Below, piece after piece: positions 29,691 through 38,106 of a stretch of 64,000 bases of DNA; the first letter of the stretch is position 1; each line of letters starts with the position of its first letter. The position numbers and the translations under genes are program-made. The notes under the pieces are model-generated. The model was not told where the DNA came from. It saw nothing but the letters and a program-made list of their open reading frames with translations, and searched no databases. This DNA is from Anabaena sp. 4-3. Lineage in GTDB: Bacteria; Cyanobacteriota; Cyanobacteriia; Cyanobacteriales; Nostocaceae. The stretch covers positions 102,465 through 166,464 of the forward strand of contig NZ_LUHJ01000072.1 in NCBI RefSeq assembly GCF_001597745.1, written 5' to 3'.

Positions 29691-29797
29691 TTACAGATTC
29701 TCAAAAATATTTTCAAAAATTTTCTCAAAAATACTAGCGCAATCCCAAATCTTTTGCTATAGTATATAACTGTGAGCGCAAAACGGAAAGCGCAAAC

Positions 29798-29870
<73 letters not shown>

Positions 29871-29900
29871 TATCAAGTCAACACTGCTAATTATACTGCA

Positions 29901-29924
29901 CACTGTACAGCCAAGTGTACAGTG
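29901..29924 (+). terminator. Hairpin downstream of tRNA-Val
   Basis: Perfect 9-bp stem CACTGTACA (29901-29909) / TGTACAGTG (29916-29924) with loop GCCAAG, 30 bases after the tRNA. The following ACTAATTGTTTG is only weakly T-rich, so terminator function is tentative. Confidence 0.45.
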
Positions 29925-30130
29925 ACTAATTGTTTGTCATCGGTGACTGGGATAATTTTTGCAATTCTATCTTTAATTCTTTCATTAACCCTAAAGTTAT
30001 TGGATAAATTTTATACATTAGCAAGGTGTACGGAACTGTTTTGTAATAATAAACACTTTAAGCTCATTCCCTGGCTGAAGCACGGGGGATTTCGCGGGCA
30101 TTGGGAATAGGGCATTGGGCATTGGATTTC

Positions 30131-30265
30131 TTCCCCATGACGGCAGTTGCTCCACTTGGGGAGACCCCAAGACCGCACTGCCTCCCCCATTCCCCATGAC
30201 GGCAGTCCGCTCAAGTCGGGAAACCCGCCCACGCTGCTGTCTCCCCCATGCCCAAGACGGCGGGC
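30131..30265. repeat. Tandem 59-bp structured repeat, 2.3 copies
   Basis: Copies at 30131-30189 and 30190-30248 plus a partial at 30249-30265. Each copy folds as a two-tier hairpin: outer GGCAGT/ACTGCC (copy 1) and inner CTTGGGG-AGA-CCCCAAG (copy 1) or CGGG-AAA-CCCG (copy 2). The paired bases of the inner stem change together between copies. The gap from tRNA-Val to the first injection-system gene (29871-30444) is otherwise non-coding. Confidence 0.65.
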
Positions 30266-30306
30266 GGTGATTCCTCCCACCCCTTAAAGGGATGGGAGGA
30301 ATCACC
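30266..30306. mobile_element. Strong 14-bp hairpin, possible IS605/TnpB-type right end
   Basis: GGTGATTCCTCCCA (30266-30279) pairs perfectly with TGGGAGGAATCACC (30293-30306); an added AAGACGG/CCGTCTT stem flanks it. The TCCTCCCA...TGGGAGGA form is familiar from the ends of TnpB-type elements in cyanobacteria. No transposase is nearby. It could also act as a terminator ahead of the injection-system cluster. Confidence 0.4.
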
Positions 30307-30444
30307 GTCTTCTGTGAGAAATCCGGGATAGCTCCAGTATTTAAGGACATTTTTTTTACTTTCTTAATCTTTATTTACAGCGTTGTACATCTCATGGGGT
30401 CAAATGGTATTGTCAATTGAAAAATCGGCTGTGGTAAAAATGCC

Positions 30445-32568
30445 ATGTTTGACGATCTGCTCTTGGCACTGCAACGTGTTGATCAACTCCTAGAAAATGC
30501 CATAACCCAAGCCCAATTTATCTACGGAACCGAGGCTGCAACTGACCCCTATCGAGGTTTGTACATAAATCAAAAAGATATACAGCAACTGCTAAATCGT
30601 CCACCAGGAATGCCTCTATTTAGTAGTGAACTTGAACTAAAATTTGTCAGTCATAATTCTCGGTTTGTCTGGTTGCAGCAAGCTTTTGAACTATCGGCTT
30701 TTGAATTGGACATCATATTGATTGCCTTAGCACCAGAAATTGACTTGAAATATGAACGTTTGTACGCCTATTTACAAGATGATGTCACTCGCAAACGACC
30801 AACACTGGATTTAGCATTGAATCTACTTTGTTCTTCACCAACAACCAAACTAGAAAAATATAATTATTTCAGTGCTGATGCTCCCTTGATCCAGCATAGT
30901 TTGCTTCACCTATTATCGGATTCCCGCCAACTGCAAGCACCTTTGCTGTCCCATTATCTCAAACTTGACTCGCAAATTATCCGTTTTCTCCTTGGGCAAC
31001 AGGGACTAGATGAAAGATTGACATCTTTCTGTCGATTCTTGCTTCCAAAAACTAATCCTGCCAATTTACATATCAGTCAGGACATTCAACAGACATTAGC
31101 TATATTAGTCAGTCTAGCTAGGAATAGACATCAGTCCTGGAAATTCTACTTTTCTGGCTCTCAGAAAACATTGAAACGCCGCACTGCTGAAGCCTTAGCT
31201 GCAAAAGCTGGTGTCCCTTTACTGATTGCAGATATTGTTCTTGCCTCATTAGAGAAGGTGAACTGGCAATCAACCCTAAAACTACTGTTTCGGGAAGCTC
31301 GATTTCAGGATGCCTTACTGTACTTAGAGGGAGTGGATACTCTACGCACCCAAGAGCAATATAGCTCCTGTGAGTCCTTATTTGAGCAATTAGCAGAATA
31401 TCCTGGAGTCACAATATTATCGGGTGTACAGCCGTGGTTTCCTTCTGAAAATAAACCTTTGGGAGTAATTAATATTGCTTTTACCCTGCCAGATTTTGCC
31501 CAGCGTCGTCGCCATTGGCAGCAAAATTTAGCAGCAGTGGGTATGGAGATGACTGAATATGATTTAGATGCCTTAGCAGAACGCTTTCGCCTGACAACAG
31601 ACCAAATTACTGATGCAGTAGTAACTGCTTGCAATCAGGCTTCCTGGGATATGACGGCTCAAAGTCTACAGGAATTTCCTGCTGAGGACTCTATGCAACT
31701 TACTACTGATCATCTGTTGGCGGCGGCTCGTGGTCAATCTGGTCATCATTTGGCAGCATTAGCCAAGAAGATTGAGCCAAAGTCCGTTTGGGATGACATT
31801 GTGCTATTACCAGATCAACTTGAACAGCTACAAGATATCTGCAATCAAGCGAAATATCAACATCTTGTCTATGAACAATGGGGCTTTGCCAACAAACTAT
31901 CCCTTGGTAAAGGATTAAATTTACTGTTTTCCGGTTTACCAGGTACAGGTAAAACCATGGCAGCAGAAATTATTGCCAATGACTTACAACTTGATCTCTA
32001 CAAAATTGACCTTTCGCAAGTTGTTAGTAAGTATATCGGAGAAACTGAGAAAAATTTAGAGCGCATTTTTACCGCCGCCGAAAATACCAACGCTATTCTT
32101 TTGTTTGACGAAGCCGATGCCATTTTTGGGAAGCGATCGGAAGTTAGGGATGCTCATGATCGCTATGCCAATTTAGAAGTTGCCTATTTGTTGCAGAAAA
32201 TGGAGGAGTACCAAGGCATTACTATCCTCACTACTAATCTGCGTCAGAATCTTGACGATGCTTTTACTCGCAGAATTCGTTTCATTGTTGAGTTTCCCTT
32301 TCCTGAAGAAGAATATCGCCTGCAAATTTGGCAGCGTATTTTCCCGCAAGAAATTCCTTTATCCCAGGAAGTAGATTTATCACTACTGGCACGCAAATTC
32401 AAACTAGCAGGGGGCAATATTCGCAACATCGCCCTTGCTGCTGCTTTTCTCGCCGCACAACAGGATCAATCGGTGGGGATGTTACATTTGCTGAAGGCAA
32501 CTAAACGAGAGTTTCAAAAAATGGGACGCTTAGTGAGTGAAGAAGAGTTTTGGTATCAAGAAACGTAA
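30445..32568 (+). CDS. cis15: AAA+ ATPase of contractile injection system (Cis15-like)
   Basis: 707 residues. The N-terminal two thirds is a divergent helical and ATPase-like region typical of the injection-system ATPases; the C-terminal AAA+ module (about 445-690) has Walker A GLPGTGKT (497-504), Walker B ILLFDEAD (D555, E556), and the arginine-finger region TRRIRF. Family members of AFP/PVC clusters (Afp15) are needed for assembly, perhaps disassembly or cap maturation. Here it is the first gene of the system, next to the DUF4255 cap gene, unlike AFP where 15 and 16 come last. The start at ATG 30445 follows about 140 bases of non-coding sequence after the repeats. Confidence in the class is high; the exact task is inferred. 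Confidence 0.9.
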   Translation: MFDDLLLALQRVDQLLENAITQAQFIYGTEAATDPYRGLYINQKDIQQLLNRPPGMPLFSSELELKFVSHNSRFVWLQQAFELSAFELDIILIALAPEIDLKYERLYAYLQDDVTRKRPTLDLALNLLCSSPTTKLEKYNYFSADAPLIQHSLLHLLSDSRQLQAPLLSHYLKLDSQIIRFLLGQQGLDERLTSFCRFLLPKTNPANLHISQDIQQTLAILVSLARNRHQSWKFYFSGSQKTLKRRTAEALAAKAGVPLLIADIVLASLEKVNWQSTLKLLFREARFQDALLYLEGVDTLRTQEQYSSCESLFEQLAEYPGVTILSGVQPWFPSENKPLGVINIAFTLPDFAQRRRHWQQNLAAVGMEMTEYDLDALAERFRLTTDQITDAVVTACNQASWDMTAQSLQEFPAEDSMQLTTDHLLAAARGQSGHHLAALAKKIEPKSVWDDIVLLPDQLEQLQDICNQAKYQHLVYEQWGFANKLSLGKGLNLLFSGLPGTGKTMAAEIIANDLQLDLYKIDLSQVVSKYIGETEKNLERIFTAAENTNAILLFDEADAIFGKRSEVRDAHDRYANLEVAYLLQKMEEYQGITILTTNLRQNLDDAFTRRIRFIVEFPFPEEEYRLQIWQRIFPQEIPLSQEVDLSLLARKFKLAGGNIRNIALAAAFLAAQQDQSVGMLHLLKATKREFQKMGRLVSEEEFWYQET

Positions 32569-32722
32569 ATAATGCCTCGGTGATTTAACTTAATTTTCTG
32601 GCCAAGGACTATGATGAATAGAAGAAAAAGAAGTCACTTCTCAGTGAGAATACAGAATATAAAGCTAAAAAAATCCTTAATTTCTAAATATTTCATTCCT
32701 GACTCTCATTACTAAATATGCA

Positions 32723-33298
32723 ATGATCCACGACCTTGACGAAACTCTCAAACAATTGCTAATTCAAAAGGTGCCGATTGATCCTAGTGCGCTCGACATT
32801 ATGTTTGAGCGACCCAACACCGATTGGGAAAACCAACTGGGAAATAAACCTGCAATTAACTGTTTTCTTTACGACATTCGCGAGAATTTAGAATTTCGAG
32901 ATCCAGAACGTTACATTACTCGCAACGGCACAAATGGTACTCAAACCAGAGATCCGGTACGGATGGATTTAACCTACCAAATCACAGTGTGGGCAAAGGA
33001 TGTCGATATCGAGCATCGTCTTTTGGGCAATGTCATGAAAGCTTTGGTGAACTATCCCGTATTGCCCCAAGAGGTACTTGCAGGAGAAATGCGAAATCAA
33101 TCGCGTCCCCTTCGTGCTTGGTTTGCCCTACCTCAAGATACGCCTAATACTTGGGATTTCTGGGGGGCAAATGAATGGCGTTTGAAGGCAGGTTTTAGTT
33201 ACCGGATTACAGTTGCGGTAGAACCAACACCAGTAGAAGTTGATTTGGTAATGGAGAAAGTTATCAAAATGGAATTGCTCAATCAGCAAGAATCCTAG
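32723..33298 (+). CDS. cis16: DUF4255 protein, tail terminator/cap of injection system (Cis16-like)
   Basis: 191 residues of the DUF4255 (Pvc16/Afp16) family: MIHDLDETLKQLL, NCFLYDIRENLEFRD, LTYQITVWAKD, and the C-terminal YRITVAVEPTP. These proteins cap the tube and sheath at the distal end and fix their length. The start is ATG 32723, about 154 bp after the ATPase gene. Its place with the ATPase before the structural genes is a common cyanobacterial arrangement. Confidence 0.9.
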   Translation: MIHDLDETLKQLLIQKVPIDPSALDIMFERPNTDWENQLGNKPAINCFLYDIRENLEFRDPERYITRNGTNGTQTRDPVRMDLTYQITVWAKDVDIEHRLLGNVMKALVNYPVLPQEVLAGEMRNQSRPLRAWFALPQDTPNTWDFWGANEWRLKAGFSYRITVAVEPTPVEVDLVMEKVIKMELLNQQES

Positions 33299-33401
33299 TG
33301 TAGCACGGCAGAAATCAACCTTTTAACTTTCTGTGTACTGTTACTAATTGTTTGTTGGCTCTAGGAGCAGCAATAAATTAAAGAGGATAAAGAGGATAAA
33401 T

Positions 33402-35216
33402 ATGCACCAGTCTAAGCAAAACCAAGATCCTACTAAGTCTCAAAATAATTCGCAGACAAGGGAGGAATGGGAAGCACAAGAGAGTCTTTTAGATCAGCAA
33501 AATCCACTGGTGCAGCAATTTTCTGGTTTGGGAAATATACCTAATGCTGGTGTTCATGCCCAAATATTGAATGGTATTCCTGCTAACCAAATAGCGGCTA
33601 ATCCGCAATTAATGCTGCAAATGCAACAGCAGTTTGGGAATAGTCATGTGAGTCAAGTAGTGCAGATGGCGAGGGAAAATAGTCAAGAAACTTCACAGCA
33701 ACCACAGACGACGTTACAAGCGAAGTTGAATGAGCAATCAGCAGCGCACGGTGTCCAGCAAGAAAACAAAACCGGATTACCAGATAAGTTAAAAACTGGG
33801 ATTGAAAATCTTGCCGGCATGTCTATGGATGATGTGAAAGTTCACTACAATTCTTCTAAACCCTCTCAGTTACAAGCATTAGCATATACTCAGGGAACAG
33901 ATATTCATGTGGCACCAGGACAGGAAAGACATTTGCCCCATGAAGCTTGGCATGTAGTGCAGCAGAAGCAGGGGCAAGTTCACCCTACCATGCAAATTAA
34001 AAATTGGGCAATTAACAATGATTCATCATTAGAGAGAGAAGCTGATGTGATGGGGGCAAAAATATCACACTCACAACATCAAAAACTTTCTCCCGCAAAT
34101 GAATTTCAGCAATGTAGCCCAAAACAAGCGCCTGTCAATAATGTAGTCCAAATGAATGGAAATTGGGGACGAATTGGTCTAGGAGCTTTACTTGGGGCGA
34201 TTATCGGTGGCGGACTTGGTGCTTTAGGTTTTTTAATGGGACCTTTGGGTGCTATCACTACTCCGGTGGGGGCGACTTTGGGTGCTGCTATAGGTGGTTA
34301 TATCGGACATAAAACCGGCAATACATCCCCAGCAATCCCCAACAACATGCACTTTGTCTGGTTAGGTGGTAGGGTTCCAGAGGAAAGACAGAAAAACATT
34401 CAGCAATGGGTGCAAGCTGTTCCGGGTGTTAGGATCAATTTATGGCTTGATGAGAATTCTCAACAGGCAACTTCTGAAGACCTTGACAATCTCAAACAGC
34501 AGGGCGTAACCATTCGACTAGTTTCTGAATTGTACAATAGAAGCGATCGCCTGCAAAAGGTGGCGAAAGGACTACCGACTGTGGACGAAGAAGGTGTCAA
34601 TGTAGGCGCAACCGGGGCTTTATCAGATATTGTCCGCCTGGAAATATTGAAAATAGAAGGCGGAACCTATATGGATTCTGACAACAAACCAGGAGAAAAT
34701 GCTGCCAAGTTTAAGGATATGACTGCACCTTTAGGTGTGCGCCTTGGTTGGGGTAAATTAAATTGGTCGGAGGCATTCTCTAACGACGCTATATCTGCTG
34801 CGGCTAACAACGAGTACATACAGCAATATTTGGAATTAGTTTACAAAAAGGTAAAAAATGAGGAAAAACGGCAGCAAATACTCAGTCGTGACCCGAAGTC
34901 TGTCAAAGAAGCTGTGATGAATGCCACAGGACCAGATGCAATGGCACAAGTCTCCTTACCCCTTTCTGCACAGCAACTTCAAGACTTAAGAGAAGAACAA
35001 GAGAAAATCATGAGTGGTTACTTTCCAAAAATAGAAAATGTTAATATAGGAACTTTTGGACAGAATAAAGAAACCTATAAAAGTATAACTACAAAGAACG
35101 AATTTTCCCCCGAAATGCTCAGAATTTTTCTGGAACTTGCCTATGACACAGACATGTTTATTCGGGCATCAGATAATGCCTGGGTACCAAAAGAAGAAGA
35201 TATACAGTTAAGCTAA
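33402..35216 (+). CDS. Candidate injected effector: DUF4157 leader fused to TcdA/TcdB-type glycosyltransferase
   Basis: 604 residues from ATG 33402 (ribosome site AGAGGATAAAGAGGAT; an upstream TTG at 33348 is rejected). The N-terminus (1-120) is Gln/Asn-rich. A DUF4157 domain (about 125-215) has HEAWH and EREADVMGAK; this domain marks eCIS cargo. Residues about 258-303 are Gly-rich and hydrophobic (GALLGAIIGGGLG...), like a membrane-inserting glycine zipper. From 312 on the protein matches the catalytic glycosyltransferase fold of large clostridial toxins: MHFVWLGG, LWLDEN, SDIVRLEIL (D409, R412) and GGTYMDSDNKPG (D425, D427). The D-x-x-R to DxD spacing equals that of TcdB. It probably glycosylates a host protein. 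It is inserted between cap and sheath genes of the system. Confidence 0.85.
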   Translation: MHQSKQNQDPTKSQNNSQTREEWEAQESLLDQQNPLVQQFSGLGNIPNAGVHAQILNGIPANQIAANPQLMLQMQQQFGNSHVSQVVQMARENSQETSQQPQTTLQAKLNEQSAAHGVQQENKTGLPDKLKTGIENLAGMSMDDVKVHYNSSKPSQLQALAYTQGTDIHVAPGQERHLPHEAWHVVQQKQGQVHPTMQIKNWAINNDSSLEREADVMGAKISHSQHQKLSPANEFQQCSPKQAPVNNVVQMNGNWGRIGLGALLGAIIGGGLGALGFLMGPLGAITTPVGATLGAAIGGYIGHKTGNTSPAIPNNMHFVWLGGRVPEERQKNIQQWVQAVPGVRINLWLDENSQQATSEDLDNLKQQGVTIRLVSELYNRSDRLQKVAKGLPTVDEEGVNVGATGALSDIVRLEILKIEGGTYMDSDNKPGENAAKFKDMTAPLGVRLGWGKLNWSEAFSNDAISAAANNEYIQQYLELVYKKVKNEEKRQQILSRDPKSVKEAVMNATGPDAMAQVSLPLSAQQLQDLREEQEKIMSGYFPKIENVNIGTFGQNKETYKSITTKNEFSPEMLRIFLELAYDTDMFIRASDNAWVPKEEDIQLS

Positions 35217-35392
35217 AAATTGATAAGTAAGCTGTCTCATTGTAGTAACGCAATCTTGTAGTTTAGTTATTGCCAGCTAATTTTTTGTTTAAAAATCAAG
35301 AATTTTGGTTAATTTTTTACACGGCTAAGGATGTAAATAGCTTTCTTGCTTTTACTTTCCTTTTTTTCCTATTCACAAATCAGGAGGCAAAA

Positions 35393-37087
35393 ATGCCCAA
35401 ATCTCAGCAAAACCAAACTCATCCTCAGTCTCAAAATAATTCGCAGACAAGGGAGGAATGGGAAGCACAAGAGAGTCTTTTAGATCAGCAAGATTCACTG
35501 GTGCAGCAAGTTTCAGCTTTGGTAAATATACCAAATGCTAGTGTTCATGCACAGATGCTAAGTCATATTCCTGCGAACCAAATAGCGGCTAATCCACAAT
35601 TAATGCTGCAAATGCAACAGCAATTTGGCAATAGTCATGTGAGTCAAGTGGTGCAGATGGCGAGGGAAAGTCGTGGGCAACGCTTTGAAGGAAAACCAGC
35701 AGATCACGGTTTGCAGCAGCAAAATAAAACAGGATTGCCGGATAACCTGAAAGCGGGAATTGAAAATCTTTCTGGTATATCGATGGACGACGTGAAAGTT
35801 CACTATAACTCCGATAAACCCGCCCAGTTGCAGGCATCGGCGTATACGCAGGGTACGGATATTTATATGGCACAAGGACAAGAAAAGCATTTGCCACATG
35901 AAGCATGGCATGTGGTGCAGCAGAAACAGGGGCGGGTGAAGCCGACGATGCAAGCAAAAGGTGTGGCGATTAATGATGATCGAGTATTGGAAAGAGAAGC
36001 GGATGTGATTGGGGCAAAAGCTTTCGATATGAAGTGTTTACAGTTCCCAGCTATGAGGAAATCGGAAACCCTTGGCGAGGGTATTGGCGCATTTAGAATG
36101 CATTCCGATGGGGTGTTGAAGCATGGAAGTAGTGGACAGCCAAATAATCTCTTGATTACGCCAACGATGTCTGCGCCTCCCTCTGTGATACAGAGTAAGA
36201 AGACTACCAAGCCCGACGATAGCACTCTGATTGGCAAATTCAAAGCAAATAAGCTTCCCACGAGTGTACTCTTAGGCAAAACAACCGATTCCGAGAAGGG
36301 TGATGCAATCTGGAAGCATCTAAATAATACTTTCAACGACAATCAGGATAAAGGCCAGCGCTATTGGAACAACTTGCAGCAGACTATTACGGACTACAAG
36401 GACATCTATAAGAAAGCGGATGTGGAGAGTAAAAACAAAATCAAGCGCAGTGACTATGACAAAAAGTTCAGGGAAAACTATTCCAACACAGACCCAATAC
36501 CCCTCAGTATTACTAACTACAGGGTGAACACAGAGGGCTACGATCCCCTTACATCATCTAAACCAACTGTGAAAACGGATATCTATGAAGGCAACTACAG
36601 CAATGAATTTGATATCTCTAGCGGCTCCATCAAAGCAGCATGGAACTTCGCAGCGAATGTAGACCGGGATACGGGTAAAGTCACCAGTTACTATGACAAG
36701 GCTTTGGAGGCAAAAAAGGGTTTGAATAACTCGGAGATCCTATGGCAGCAGTTTCAACTCGCAGCGAAGTGGCACTTCCAAACAGACCCAAGTATGGAGA
36801 GCAAAGTTATAGATGCTCTGAAGACCATCTCCACTATTAAGCGGGACACTGTTATCAACGACGAGACCAATGAGGTTGTGTATATGTCCTATCCCAACAA
36901 CGAAGACTGGGACACAGACAAGGAGTGGAGGCCGACTCAGGACGAATTTTTTGCCATCCTTGGTACACCGAATGCGAGAAGCAGCCCCTACTTCCTTATG
37001 GATCACCTCGACCAAATCGAGAAAACCATTGAGAAAATCATAACAACATCGGGAGGAGGTATAGATATTAGCTTTACTAGCATCTGA
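35393..37087 (+). CDS. Candidate injected effector: DUF4157 leader with unrecognised C-terminal domain
   Basis: 564 residues from ATG 35393 with an AGGAGG ribosome site. The first 210 residues match the preceding effector closely (NSQTREEWEAQESLL, GLPDNLKAGIEN, HLPHEAWHVVQQKQG, EREADVIGAK), and 65 bp are identical (35427-35491 against 33436-33500). Residues about 215-564 are unrelated to the glycosyltransferase and to anything I recognise: a basic Lys-rich region, then an acidic, Trp/Tyr-rich part (KAAWNFAANVDRDTG, WHFQTDPSMESKVIDAL, YFLMDHLDQ). It is richer in G and C than the leader half. The shared leader and divergent tail fit a modular cargo. Function cannot be assigned. A 304-base gap follows. 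Confidence 0.8.
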   Translation: MPKSQQNQTHPQSQNNSQTREEWEAQESLLDQQDSLVQQVSALVNIPNASVHAQMLSHIPANQIAANPQLMLQMQQQFGNSHVSQVVQMARESRGQRFEGKPADHGLQQQNKTGLPDNLKAGIENLSGISMDDVKVHYNSDKPAQLQASAYTQGTDIYMAQGQEKHLPHEAWHVVQQKQGRVKPTMQAKGVAINDDRVLEREADVIGAKAFDMKCLQFPAMRKSETLGEGIGAFRMHSDGVLKHGSSGQPNNLLITPTMSAPPSVIQSKKTTKPDDSTLIGKFKANKLPTSVLLGKTTDSEKGDAIWKHLNNTFNDNQDKGQRYWNNLQQTITDYKDIYKKADVESKNKIKRSDYDKKFRENYSNTDPIPLSITNYRVNTEGYDPLTSSKPTVKTDIYEGNYSNEFDISSGSIKAAWNFAANVDRDTGKVTSYYDKALEAKKGLNNSEILWQQFQLAAKWHFQTDPSMESKVIDALKTISTIKRDTVINDETNEVVYMSYPNNEDWDTDKEWRPTQDEFFAILGTPNARSSPYFLMDHLDQIEKTIEKIITTSGGGIDISFTSI

Positions 37088-37391
37088 CAGCAGTAGTGCA
37101 TCTGTGCGCTCAAAGTGGTCGATGAGCCTGTATGGTGATCGCTTTTCCAGTAGTGGAAAAAATTTATTATCGGTTGCGATCGCTTCCTATCAACAATATT
37201 TTGTGGCAATTGATGAGAACAATCGCACACGAACCAAATTTTACCACACTGTTGTGTTTTGTAACAAATCCAGTAGTTTTAAGACAAACTCATATCCAAG
37301 GATTCACTTAATCTGTAGGATGTAATCAATCTCTATGTTTAATCATTTATAACAACAAAAGCGCAAATTTATGTAATTTCTAGGTGATTTT
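37088..37391. other. Intergenic region, no gene seen
   Basis: 304 bases between the second effector and the next gene. It contains a HIP1 octamer near 37177 and no clear promoter, repeat or small gene. Confidence 0.4.
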
Positions 37392-37940
37392 ATGCCCAGC
37401 GTAGTAATAGAAGAGATTCGCCACCGAGTAGCGATCGCAGGGTCTGTAACTAATGCTGTTACGAGACAAGGAATTCCAGATATTCAGGTAACAGTCACAG
37501 AACTAAATCTGCGTACTCAAACTCGTGAGGACGGTTCCTTCTATCTGTTGGATTTACCAGTTGGGCAGTATGAATTAGTCATTTCTGGTTCCCAGTTGGG
37601 CAAATATTACGGAACTAGCGAGCCTATAGCAGTCAGGGTAGCTGATGCTACAAATGGCCAACCCATTTTTGACCCTCAAGCACACATCAAGCTGCAACCA
37701 ACTCAATTGACGGGGAAAGTTACGCGTCAAGATAATAATCAAGCCATAGCTGGAGCAATGATTAAGTTGCGTGGTAGTAGCATCCAAACTGTCACTGATA
37801 AAGAAGGTAAATATCTTTTTTCTGAGTTGCCAGCTAGCACTCAGACACTTGAGGTTACAGCCAGAGGTTTTGCCACTGCAACAAAAACACCAACCTTTAC
37901 TGCTGGACAACAAATAACCATTAATTTCCAGCTAGCCTAA
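37392..37940 (+). CDS. Two-repeat carboxypeptidase-regulatory-like protein of the injection system
   Basis: 182 residues containing two tandem Ig-like beta-sandwich units of the carboxypeptidase regulatory domain type: about 12-90 (GSVTNAVTRQGIPDIQVTVTE, REDGSFYLLDLPVGQYELVISG) and about 105-182 (GKVTRQDNNQAIAGAMIKLRG, DKEGKYLFSELPASTQTLEVTARGF). No signal peptide. Its location directly before the sheath gene makes it likely a structural accessory, for example a decoration or adaptor protein; this is inferred from context. The 166-base gap to the sheath gene is AT-rich. Confidence 0.75.
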   Translation: MPSVVIEEIRHRVAIAGSVTNAVTRQGIPDIQVTVTELNLRTQTREDGSFYLLDLPVGQYELVISGSQLGKYYGTSEPIAVRVADATNGQPIFDPQAHIKLQPTQLTGKVTRQDNNQAIAGAMIKLRGSSIQTVTDKEGKYLFSELPASTQTLEVTARGFATATKTPTFTAGQQITINFQLA

Positions 37941-38106
37941 AGCCTACTGCTGCCTCAGTTCAATGATGATAGGGAAGTTTATCATCAGTTAACCATCAAC
38001 GATTAATACTACTAATACTATTAATAATTAATCATTACCTAAAGTAAAAATTCATACAAATTACTAATCACTTTCTCATTCTGCATTCGGGTCAAGGACA
38101 AACAGT

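Noticed and set aside
30011-30350. Minus-strand frames of 89-110 codons before the injection system
   Set aside because: They run across the tandem 59-bp repeats and hairpins; composition follows the repeats, not a protein.
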